Assembly: GCA_029891385.1 (NCBI GenBank)
Contig: CM057230.1
Coordinates: 52,059,414-52,123,413 of the forward strand
Source: Erythroxylum novogranatense
Taxonomy: Eukaryota; Streptophyta; Magnoliopsida; Malpighiales; Erythroxylaceae
Direction: 5' to 3'
DNA: 64,000 nucleotides
Shown here in pieces: positions 47,581 to 57,050 of the stretch (its first letter is position 1; each line of letters opens with the position of its first letter). Position numbers and translations under genes: made by a program. Under the pieces are notes generated by a model, which was not told where the DNA came from, ran no database searches, and saw nothing but the letters and a program-made list of their open reading frames with translations.

Positions 47581-48990
47581 GAAGCAATAGCATTAAACTG
47601 GTTAGCATTAGAATCCCTCTCTTCCTTCATCAGAGTCATCATACTGTGAAGCAACTGGTTGGTGTCTTCCTTTGGTGGGACCATGAGGGCTTGCTGTTGA
47701 TTTGGGAACTGGCTAGTGGAAGTACCAGGTCCTCCCCCTTATAAAAATCTGTTTTGAGCCCTGTTCTCCTCATTCCTCCAAATAAATCTAGGATTAGACT
47801 TCCATCCTTCATTGTATGTGTTGGAGTATGGATCCCACTTCTGATTGGCTCTCCCTGGATATGCTGCTGACACCTCTTCATATCTTCCAGGGCATACACT
47901 TGATATGTGTATCACCGACCCACAATTGTCACAACTGGGTGCAGTAATATCTGTAGAAGATGATGGGCGATGCACATTCAAGTTCTTCAACTCTGCAGTA
48001 ATACAAGACAACTGTGATTTTATCCTGTTCTCCAAATGAATCTACCTTCGCTTCGCACTTTCCATTCTCTTGGCTTGAGCTGTCAAAGCTCCCAATTCAT
48101 TCAATCCTCCGAATCTCTCACATCAGATTGCTGATGGTTTAAGGCCATCTTCTTTATCAAATCCCATGCTTCCACCGCCAGAAGGTCAATCGAGATCCTT
48201 CGATGCAGCATCTAACATACCTTTCTCTTGACTCTTCAACCTATCATAAAAATACTGCACCAAATGTTCATCAGGAATTTGGTGATGGGGGCATCTGGAA
48301 AGAAGATCTTGGAAGCGGTTCCAATAGTCATACGGTGATTCATCATACTCCTAGCGGGCTGAGTAAATTTCCTTCCTCATCGAAGATGTCCTGGAGGCTG
48401 GAAAATATTTCTCCAAAAATGCTTTCCTCAGGTTGGCCTAGCTATGATAGGCATTAGCCATATACCTCAGAAGACTCATATACCACTCTCGTGCCTTTCC
48501 TTCCAAGGACAAATGAAATACCTTCCACAGCACTTGATCCAAAGTAGCTCCTATTGGCTTCATACTCTGACAGATCATCGTCAAAGCTTGTAAGTGCATG
48601 TATGGATCTTCTCATGCCAAACCATGAAATTTAGGAAGGGAATTAATCAACAAACCTTTAATCTCAAAATTAACATCAAAAATTAGGGCAAGCAGCAGTA
48701 AATGGATCATAATGCACATCAGAAGTTGTTGCTTCCCTAATGGTTCTTCGTCTCTGGTTCTCATTATTCTCTCCTACTCTCTCATGCTCACCATTTCCTC
48801 CATTAGTCCCATTTCTAGGTTGGTGTACAGGAAAATTAGGATTTAGGAAAATGTTTGGATTCTCAGCCATATTCTCACTGTCTCGCTCAACTATTCTCCT
48901 TCTCTCTTGTTCTTTCCTTTCTTTCCTAAGTCTCCTCAAATGTCTCTCAACTTCAGGTTGGAATTGAACAAGTCTACCTCTCCTGGGCAT
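47581..48990 (-). pseudogene. Gag N-terminal part of Athila B
   Basis: Starts at ATG 48990 with MPRRGRLVQFQPEVERHLRR. Longer upstream reading to 49263 is hydrophobic leader sequence and unlikely to be coding. The frame breaks at 48676, but the gag continues as KFHGLA, EDPYMHLQALTMICQSMKP, FLEKYFPASRTSS and, near 47920, a zinc knuckle CDNCGSVIHISSVC. At least five stops interrupt it. It reads into the Tekay C insertion at 47581-47585 (GAAGC) and resumes at 36407. Confidence 0.85.
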
Positions 48991-49310
48991 GCACAAAAAA
49001 TCAATCCACAAATAAAAGGAATGGTAACAAAATTTCTCACAGTCACACAAAATCGAATAAAAGTGAAATGCGATGAATGCGAGTGTATGAGTGTATGATG
49101 TATGTATGAGTGTGTATGTGTGAAAAGTGTGCAAAGTAAAAAACAAAATCAAAGTATGAAGTATGCTTGTGCAAAGGAAAATCAAACCTATATTATGAAC
49201 AAGTGTGAAAATCAAACTATGGTAAATGCAAGCAAAAACAATGATTCCGATTATCAACAACAATTCAAATAAATGACAATGGCTATCCTACGGTAAACCA
49301 ATTTCTTGGT
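48991..49310 (-). other. Leader of Athila B
   Basis: Non-coding leader between the primer-binding site and gag ATG, with a repetitive GTATG/GTGTGTAT stretch near 49090-49130. Confidence 0.6.
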
Positions 49311-49328
49311 TCCCCGGCAACGACGCCA
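49311..49328 (-). promoter_or_regulatory. Primer-binding site of Athila B (tRNA-Asp type)
   Basis: TGGCGTCGTTGCCGGGGA on the minus strand, three bases from the 5' LTR. It matches, with one difference, the tRNA-Asp site used by Athila/Calypso-type elements. Confidence 0.85.
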
Positions 49329-49331
49329 ATT

Positions 49332-50772
49332 TGATCGCGGCTCTGTCGATTCAGTCTTACAATCGATCCTTAGAAACCGGTCAAATATAATAAGTCCCAA
49401 GATTGCGGTATAGGTTGCAATCCTCGGGTCGTTTCACTTAATTGGAACCAAGCGCAAAAAAAGTCTAAGCTAGCCTAAATGTCAAAATTTGCAATTAAAG
49501 TTGATAAAAGGGGTTTAGTCATTGAAAGAACTAGTAAATGTAATTAAAATTGGAGAAAAAGTAGTAAAGAATGTTTTTGTATTTTTAATAGAATGAATGA
49601 ACTTGAATTTTTTTGGTAATGATCAAATGATAATAAATCCTCTTGAAAAATGGGCACAGGCTATCACAGTTCAAAAATGAATTTTCGGGGATAGAATCTA
49701 CTATGTTTCGAAAGATCAACCCTAAAGGACTCTTTAGGTCCAAAGATTTAATTAATGAACTCCATTATTTAAATCTTTGTTAAAACCTTAGTGTGAAAAA
49801 TGGACAAGTAAATGCAATTGGTCAATCGGATAAAACACAACCATCTAAATCAAACACAACTAGGCGATTAAAAGAGTAAATGCAATATCCGAATGACATA
49901 TATGAGACTTCATATATTAAGCATCAAAAGTTCTACAAATCACTTTGTCCAAATCGCAACATAGTGTTCAAAGACACGTTAAACTGTTAACCATGCTAAT
50001 CTAGCCATACAAATGCAATCTCTAACTCAGAGTTTACACAAATACAACTAAACCTCAGACACTATATGATTACTCCCCTTTGAAGCTTCTGGTGAACTCA
50101 AGTCATTGCTACATCTTCAAGAGGAAATGTGACTTAGCTATGCATAACTCCGATCTGTCTCTCGATTGCTGAAGATTGAGCGATACTCATGGTGGCAGAA
50201 GATATTGACGGTGGCGATGATGATGGTGATGGTCGACGATGATGGAAACTGGAAATGATGGTGAGTAGAATGTTGTCTCTGCTGCCTCCGAAGTGTCTCT
50301 CGTATCCAAGTCTCTCACGTCTCCTCTGACCTAAAAATAGCAAAGTTTATATATAATGGATGTGGGTTGGGTCAGAGCAGTGAGACAAACTTTCCATTTC
50401 AGGTCGGATATCCGCATTGCACGCGTCATGGCGCAGAATAAATATTCGCCGCGACGTGTGGAATTGCTTGCTCGTCGAGACGTACGAATTAATATTCTCC
50501 GCGACGTGTGAATTGACCTCATGACTGTTGACTTCCTGATATGTTGACTCCTTTGCTCCTGCAATAAAAATAACAATTTGCAGTATTAATTGTCCTCGTG
50601 AAAATTATAGAGAAAGTAGTATCAAATCATGAAAATTTACTGGCAAATTGTGAATTAAAAGAGATCGGTATGAGGAACCAATTTAAGCACAAAAATCATC
50701 AATTAGGAGTCAACGAATGCATAAGCAACTATGAAAATGTAGCCAATTTATAATGTAAACTTGGCTCAATCA
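49332..50772 (-). repeat. 5' LTR of Athila B
   Basis: A 1441-bp LTR from TGATCGCGG to CTCAATCA. Near 50412-50435 a short CpG-rich block differs sharply from the left LTR although flanking bases agree. The TATA region (TTATATATAA on the minus strand) is near 50347-50356. Confidence 0.9.
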
Positions 50773-51699
50773 AGGTACCATTGAAGAAATCTAATGAACC
50801 TAGTCTGGTCGTTCATAACTATTCCAAATTTTTGAGAAAGGATAAGTTTGAAGTCAGACTGGTTGAAGTGGTGACAAGGAGGAGTACTGCAATTGCTATC
50901 TGCAGTCAACCTAGAAAGCAGATAAAGGCTGTCTTACAACCAATTATGATAAATAGTGAGACATGACACATATTGAATGAAGACGAAAGGAACTTCTATG
51001 ATACCTTAAGGTATGCTGCTTCAAGGCCATACCCTACAAAAATGTCTTCTCGTCTGCGTAATCGCTTATCCAAATACGTAATAATCGATAATAAAGGTTG
51101 TACCAGACATTCAGCCAAGATATCCCTTAGATTTGAATAAGGGGAAATCGAAACTTCCTTCTGAAGAAGTTTATGATGATCTGTCTGCAGATCAAATTGA
51201 AGAAGAAGTGCGGAAAATTAATGAGGCATGCGCTTCTAAAGAGAATAATGGTGGAGCTAGTTGTAGCTATACTGATAAGAAAGAAGACTGTCCAGTAAGG
51301 GGAAGATTGACAACATGGACATTCATTGAATTCCTTGTCCAGACAGCTTTGCGTATTAGACCCTTATCTAATACATTGTCTATTGAAGCTGAAGGCATAC
51401 CCTTGCAAGGAAGACAGTTGCTTATGCTACCGGTTCCCTATGACTTAGATATTCCAGAGTCAAGAGTATTCATTCATCCACCCACATTTGCGATTAATGA
51501 AGACTATGTTCCATCCTCGGACGCATATGCTACAACAATTGCGTTCACAACACCCTCCGAAGCTAATGATCAATCCTCATCAACGTTTGCCTCCCAAGCA
51601 GAAATTAGTCAATTACGAGGAGAAGTAAACGAGATAAAGGAGACGATGAATGATCTGAAGAAAATGATGACAGAACTGTTGAAGAGTCATCGTCATTAA
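50773..51699 (+). pseudogene. Accessory 3' ORF of SIRE-1, C-terminal part
   Basis: Continues the ORF interrupted at 27867. It reads VPLKKSNEPSLVVHNYSKFL, a stop at 50964-50966, a frame change before 51133, then 188 codons ending at 51699. The last 40 residues (ISQLRGEVNEIKETMNDLKK) look like a coiled coil, suggesting self-association. Regions such as WTFIEFLVQTALRIRP have no match that I can name. A coiled-coil end on this type of ORF is common in plant retrotransposon accessory proteins, but its role is unknown. Confidence 0.65.
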
Positions 51700-51878
51700 T
51701 CATTTTTTATTATAACAAATAGGGGGAGAAGAGAATGAGCATAAGAGGAATGGAAATTGTCAAATCTTAAGGGTGTGATTGAAGGAGTTGAAGAAGGAAG
51801 AAGAAGAAGATTTTTTAAGATAAGTTTTTTTTTCTTACACATTGTATTTTGTTTTCTTGATTGTATATAATTTGTTAT

Positions 51879-51896
51879 CATCAAAAAGGCGGAGAT
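51879..51896 (+). promoter_or_regulatory. Polypurine tract of SIRE-1
   Basis: AAAAAGGCGGAGAT directly before the right LTR, the expected position. It has one C within the purine run. Confidence 0.8.
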
Positions 51897-52995
51897 TGTT
51901 AAGTCAAAATGACTTTACTTAGATATAATTTTGATGTATAACAAAGAGCAAAATAAAAGAAAAACAAAAGCAGATGAAGCAACACAGATGCAGACGCACA
52001 ATAAGACGTAGACGAAGCAACACAGACGCAGACGCACAATAAGACGTAGACGAAGCAACACAGACGCAGACGCACAATAAGACGTAGACGAGGAACGTAG
52101 AAGAAATAAATGACGCGCATACACAAAATAAACATGTATTTAAGCAATACATGCATAAAGCAACACAGATTTAAGCAACGCAGACGCAAAAGAGAAATAT
52201 AGACGTAGACGGAGACACAGTAGAAAAACAAACAGAGACACAGTAGTAAAATAGTATTTAAGAAGCTTAATAGAAAATAGACGCAAGAAGAATTGAGAAG
52301 CGTATTTAAGAGTCGGTTCGGGTTAGTTACGTAACTCAACCGATTAACTGCTTCATTAAAGATTCAAGAAGCAAGATTCAAGAAACAAGAATCAAGAAGC
52401 AGTTGGAGATGAAGGCTATAAATACAAGTTGAAGTCGAAGATTGCAAAGTTATTTGGTTAGTTGAAAAGCTGAACAATTGAAAAATTAGTTGAATTACAT
52501 CTACGTGATCGTAAAAAGCATTCTGTACAAAATTTGCCGAGAGCTATTTTTACTGTAACAAGTGTTCAAACACTTATCTATGAGAAAGTAGTACAGATAG
52601 CCTGTAGAGGCTAAGTGTGAAAGAATACTGATTGTAGAGACCTGAAGAGGCTCGCAAAGAATACTTGTAAAATTTGAAGAGATAGTGAAATCTCAGAAAG
52701 AACTCTGAGGACTGGACGTAGCCCACGGTTTGGGGTGAACCAGGATAAATCTCTGTGTCAACTACTCTTACTCTATCTCTCTTAGATTCAAGTTTTTATC
52801 ATTACTTAGTTCGAAAACAAAGTTTTCAAAGTTTTTGATTATTTAGAATCTATCGGAAACTCTGTAAAAGAATTTTTTTCTAACAAACATTTTTTAAAAA
52901 AAGATTTCCAAAAAGGGTAATACACAATTCAACCCCCCTTCTCGTGCATTCTTATATCGTTTTCTCATCATTGTATTAACGTGTGATTCACTTCA
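51897..52995 (+). repeat. 3' LTR of SIRE-1
   Basis: A 1099-bp LTR. It carries three clear copies of a 42-bp unit (about 51966-52090: AGACGAAGCAACACAGACGC plus CACAATAAGACGT) and a TATA box at 52417-52424. Between 52100 and 52315 it differs from the left LTR in a patterned way: several AGACG-type words are replaced by TATTT-type words. Confidence 0.92.
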
Positions 52996-53074
52996 AACAC
53001 ATTCATGAATAACAATGCAAAAGTGTCAGAAAATAGATTTAAGTAGAAAATATCAATGCCACTTAGTAACTTAC

Positions 53075-54011
53075 CAGTTGCATGAGATAAACATTTCAAA
53101 ATGTTTATTAGCGTGCAAAGGGACCAAATGTAATGACAAGATACGAGGATGGGGCAATAAATTGAATCACGGATTCCTTCCTCAAATCAATCTGCTTATT
53201 CATCAAATAATAATTTAAAGAACATAGATCGTAATAAAGGTTGGGTATTGAAAGAGACCACATATACATTAAGAACATCAATCACCTCACAACGCAGAGT
53301 TGTGTCGTGAAGAACTCCCAGAGCTTCCCATCCGGAAGAACAATATCTCCCAAGGATGAGACTCAGACAAGGATGTAGTTCCCGGCCATAACCCCATGCA
53401 TCTGTGTTCCATGCAAAAACCTACAATAAAACCAAAATGCCTATAACCCCCTACAGTTTAGAGAAAAATAAATTAGAGAACTCGTGAACACGATATCAAA
53501 CAAAATGGCATACCCTCTTCCCTATACGCTCAAGCTGGCTGCTAACTTCTCCAGTTCCATAAAAAGAGGTACCAGTAGGAAGCTAGTCCAAAGAGGAAAT
53601 CCATGCCATTAATTACAATGATTAGGTTGGACTAAACAAAAGCATCAACAAGCCACTAAAATATCAGTTCAACAACAGGAATTGAGCAACCAACCTCAAG
53701 CTTGACAATCTGTTGCCCTGATAGGCATTGAAAAGTAGGGGTATATGAAGGAACCCTATGAGTCTGAGGAGTAATAGGTGTCTCCCTATCCTTGCGATTC
53801 ATAAATGAAAGGTCGGAAATGCGCAACTCACATCCAAGAACAATCAAACCGGAAAACTCCATCCTCCAGGATTGACTCAAAAATCATCTGCCCTGACACC
53901 GAGTTTACTTGGGAATCAGATGCAGTAAGCACCTTTCCTTCACCATAATTATCCATTGTTGTACTTAACTTCTCACTGTCACTATCAATGTTAAAATTGC
54001 TTCTTTTGTTC
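53075..54011 (-). pseudogene. Captured GH31 glucosidase fragment, 5' part (exons a-d)
   Basis: Four exons on the minus strand. Exon a (54011-53695) has MIFESILEDGVFRFDCS and RVPSYTPTFQCLSGQQIVKL with a frameshift between. Exon b (53582-53514) gives LPTGTSFYGTGEVSSQLERI. Exon c (53420-53286) gives VFAWNTDAWGYG, then loses frame. Exon d (53191-53075) gives IDLRKESVIQFIAPSSYLVI, then two stops. These match in order the N-terminal beta-sandwich of plant HGL1-type GH31 glucosidases. Donors such as GTATGCC and GTAAGTTAC and CAG/TAG acceptors are visible. The next exon lies across the SIRE-1 insertion at 15366. Confidence 0.9.
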
Positions 54012-54540
54012 CTGCACTTAACAAGTAAAATGATCTGATTAAATCCATAAATTACACCAAACAACTCACATTCAATCAAAAGATTTGATAAAAAAGATGA
54101 ATTTAAGTCAATCTATGAACTAAGAAAGCGATCATGCGGAAGAAAGAAAACTTGAAAGAAAAACCAAGTGACAGTGACAAACGTGGAGGACCAGCATCCA
54201 GAAAACGGTAAAGCAGTGAAAAGAGAGCGAGGAACAAAAGTACACACTTTCTTGTTAATAATTTGATCGCTACAAATAAGCCTCACTACTCTCAACTTTC
54301 CCGGTTCACCATGTATATATGCGTTAGAAGGGAAACGATTCATATAAAAGGGAAATAAGGGGGAAGAGAAGAGAAGAATCTGGATAGAAACACAAAAAGT
54401 TTACCGTGCGAAGACGCAGACGAAGCTACAGACAATCAACACGAAGGAAGGGAAGACGAAGACGAAGGAACCCAGCGTTTTAGGTTTCAGACATTAAAAA
54501 TCGGGCAATTACATTATTTCCAACTTCGTCTGTTGGATGC
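54012..54540 (-). pseudogene. Possible first exon and 5' flank of the captured GH31 gene
   Basis: A 76-codon open stretch (54343-54113, MNRFPSNAYIHGEPGKLRVV...) lies upstream of exon a, preceded by a CT-rich segment and a GTAAAC donor-like site near 54405. It could be the first exon and 5' untranslated region of the captured gene. I cannot match the residues to a known N-terminus. Confidence 0.4.
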
Positions 54541-54704
54541 TTTTTCTGCACTACGTTTGGATCGGACAATACTTTTGTGTCCATGTCTAGGTTGGACAGG
54601 ACAAAAATCAAGCACAGACATTAACCAAACACGATGATGGACAGGACTTTAGCGTCCTTGTCCACTGCCCTCACCCCTATGGACACTAACCAAACACAGG
54701 GTAA

Positions 54705-54724
54705 ATGTCTTAACTCTTGTAGTG
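54705..54724. mobile_element. Right terminus of a CACTA-like transposon
   Basis: The sequence after the Pack element's TAA ends in CTCTTGTAGTG, the inverted form of CACTACAAGAG. CACTACAAGA is the usual terminus of plant CACTA elements. It falls in the middle of a LINE reading frame. No left terminus was found in the window. Confidence 0.5.
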
Positions 54725-57050
54725 GTTGCAATAAGACATAGGCCTAAATTCACCAATGTACTTGGCATTAGAAATCTTAGGAATTAGACAAACTAAAGTT
54801 CTATTCCATTTACCAAGTAACCACTTTTTAAGAGGCCAAGAATGGAATTATTAACCATTTGACCTACTTTTCTCCATGTTTATTAAAATAAGTAGGCATT
54901 TAACCTATCAAGTCCTAGTGCTTTATCAAGTTTCATATTAAACACCTCTTTTTTTAAATATACAACTTATTGAAAGGCTCAATTAGTTTCTCATTTTACT
55001 ATGGATATATTAAATTTGGGATAAATTTTTTTTTTTAAAACAACCTTGGTTTCTATCAAAAGTCCCAATTAGTCTTCTGCAAATGGACTAGCTCTTTCAC
55101 TATTCTTTAGAAAGCATATCTTATCAGTTTTCTCCCTTCCTAATGTAAAGTTGTGATAGAATTTAATGTTTCTATCACTATCCTTTATCTAACTTACTCT
55201 TGTTGTTTGCTTCATTAGAGAGTGATGGCACTTTATTACTTAAGAATAATTGGACAAGGTCAAATTCTCTCTATTTCTAAAGGTAATACCACCTAACATT
55301 AGCTTCAATTATTCTTAGATGAGAATTAGCTTCTTCCTTGCCCTATTAGTGCAAGCCTTAGTATCTTTAACCTTCTTTAAATGTATTGGTTTTATTTGAA
55401 TCCTATACTAAAGATCTCTTAAGCATATAAAGGCTTTATAACCCATGATCTCTATCTCTATACCCTTGTTTATAACCTTTTTGAAGCCTTAAAACTTAGT
55501 GAGAAAATTGTTAAATCTAAAGGCAGTTTTCAAGTATTATTGTCTAACCCAATAATCTGCTCTGTAAAAGGGTTTTCTGAACATATAAGTGTATAAAAAT
55601 AAGATATATTCTAATGGAATTTAACAAGACATTGATTATTCATAATCATCATACTAATTTCTTCCTTATGAACCAATTCCCTCCTTGCTTGTTGCTCTAA
55701 GTAAAAAAGAATTCTATAATATCTCATGTCCTTCAAAGCTACATTAGTAAAACAATTACCCATCTCTAAATTCACACTTACTTTATTCAAAATTTCCTTT
55801 CAACTTCTTTATATTGGAAAGTACAATTAAAATCATCAAGTTCATCCTAAGGTTTATATATAAAGGAATTTAAATAAGTTATGTATTTCCAAAGCTAACT
55901 CCATTGAAACTCAAGATTGGTAGTATCTATGAAAGATATCTCTAGCAAACCTTTAAATTTGTCTATTTATACAATTAGATGGGTGCATTGATATGAAATA
56001 GTTGAATGATGACCACTTAGTTTTCCTATATCATATACTATTACAATCCTACTATTGTAATGGAATTAATAAGCTTCTATCCATTCCTAAGCATCCATAA
56101 ATTGTTTTTGAGCTTATTAACATAGATTCTTATCTCTAAAAGCCTTACACATATAGACTCTTTGATAATAGAAAGCAGCATTGTATCATCTATTGCTTCT
56201 TATGGAAATTTATGCCTACGACATGCTAAGTAATAATCATAAGGAAGACGTCAGCCTTGAACCCTCTTATTTTTGGGTTTCCTTATAGGTTTCTTCATGG
56301 TACTATCTCCTACACTTTCCTTTTTTTTCCCATCAAAACTCAAGCGTGGAAGGCCATGTTTTTGGGCTAACCATTTCCATTCTCTCTTCTTTATTTCTTT
56401 GTTCAAGCTTTTGAGTGTATAAGCAAATTTACTCCTTATTAGTTAAGTCTAGTATAGTGTAATGACTCTTCACCTTTATTGGGATTTGTCCTTCAATAAT
56501 TACCGTGTTTATCACCTTCGTGTTATTAACAACTTCTTTTTGTGGCTCAAAACTTGCTTCCTTTCCCTCGTTACTTTGTGGATCTCCTGATGTTTCTTCA
56601 ATTTCCTTTGTATGTAGGGTGATAATATAATTTAGAGTCTTCCCGATAAGGTTACTACTTGCTTTCCCTTTTCCCTTTCCTTCTCTTTTGGATTAGGCGG
56701 TTTCCATTAATATGTCAACTTTGAGTCTATTAATCCTCCTTCCTCAAAGAATCTTTTAGTTTTGAGAGAATATAAAAGAAGCTTCTTAAGTCCAATCTCT
56801 AAACACACTATGGAATAACCTATTATCCTTACACCTATTGTGTTTTCATTTAGACAAATAGGTTTTTGTATTGAGTTAGCTAAGGAACTCAATCAAGTGG
56901 TGGATCAGTATTTAAGTGGAATATTGTGGAAACTTACTCATAAGAGAATGTTTTTCCTATTTTCCTTATCAAGAAGTCATTCTTGGCTTTTAACTATGAA
57001 TCAACAAAGAATTGTCTTGGATAGGCCATGGACCCAGTTTCAAAAAATTG
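54725..57050 (-). pseudogene. L1-type LINE pseudogene (ORF1 and EN-RT remnants)
   Basis: Minus-strand remnants in several frames. ORF1 (about 57030-56250) shows NIPLKY and SLANSI followed by KPICLNENTIG and IVCLEIGLKK, the DUF4283-like RNA-binding part of plant LINE ORF1, then a Lys/Glu-rich tail. Further down come endonuclease-like pieces (DDFNCTFQYKEVE near 55830; ALKDMRYY near 55730). Reverse transcriptase pieces are DKALGLDRLNAY near 54935-54895 and IPKISNAKYIGEFRPMSYCN ending at 54725, where the CACTA-like end interrupts it. Dozens of stops make it an old dead copy. Confidence 0.72.

Larger units (their letters stand above)
27868..50772 (-). mobile_element. Athila-type element B, host of further insertions
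   Basis: A minus-strand gypsy element with LTRs 27868-29283 (3') and 49332-50772 (5'), a tRNA-Asp primer-binding site, gag, an aspartic protease, the accessory 3' ORF remnant and a polypurine tract. It splits the SIRE-1 accessory ORF. Its left LTR lacks about 29 bp at its start, and the expected target duplication (AGGTA on the right) is missing on the left, so a small deletion probably removed both. Reverse transcriptase, RNase H and integrase are absent. It is about 8.4 kb after removing C and D. Confidence 0.88.
15413..52995 (+). mobile_element. SIRE-like Ty1/copia retrotransposon (SIRE-1), split by nested elements
   Basis: A plus-strand element whose LTRs start TGTTAAGTCAAAATGAC and end GTGATTCACTTCA, with a perfect 5-bp duplication AACAC (15408-15412 and 52996-53000). 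The left LTR is 15413-16079 plus 21153-21544 (1059 bp in total), interrupted by Athila A. The right LTR is 51897-52995 (1099 bp). A primer-binding site, gag, pol, an extra 3' ORF and a polypurine tract follow in order. It inserted into an intron of the GH31 fragment. Without nested elements it is about 9.6 kb. A related partial copy starts at 60511. Confidence 0.93.
13526..54701. mobile_element. PIF/Harbinger-like 'Pack' transposon carrying a GH31 gene fragment
   Basis: Terminal inverted repeats TGTTTGGTTAGCG (13531-13543, left) and, read inward from the right end, TGTTTGGTTAGTG are flanked by TAA on both sides (13523-13525 and 54702-54704). GTTTGGTT-type ends with a TAA target duplication suit PIF/Harbinger elements. 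Both ends carry internal repeats of the end word (near 13618, 13673 and 54630) and GGACA-rich tracts. Without the copia insertion the element is about 3.6 kb. It holds no transposase, only exons and introns of a captured host gene. The outermost bases of the two ends differ, so the exact ends are less certain than the pairing. Confidence 0.7.

Noticed and set aside
47639..47899. Separate minus-strand ORF
   Set aside because: It is a frame shadow within the Athila gag C-terminal region around the zinc knuckle.
48676..49263. Hydrophobic N-terminal extension of Athila gag as a membrane protein
   Set aside because: The first 91 codons read through the leader; the gag start fits ATG 48990.
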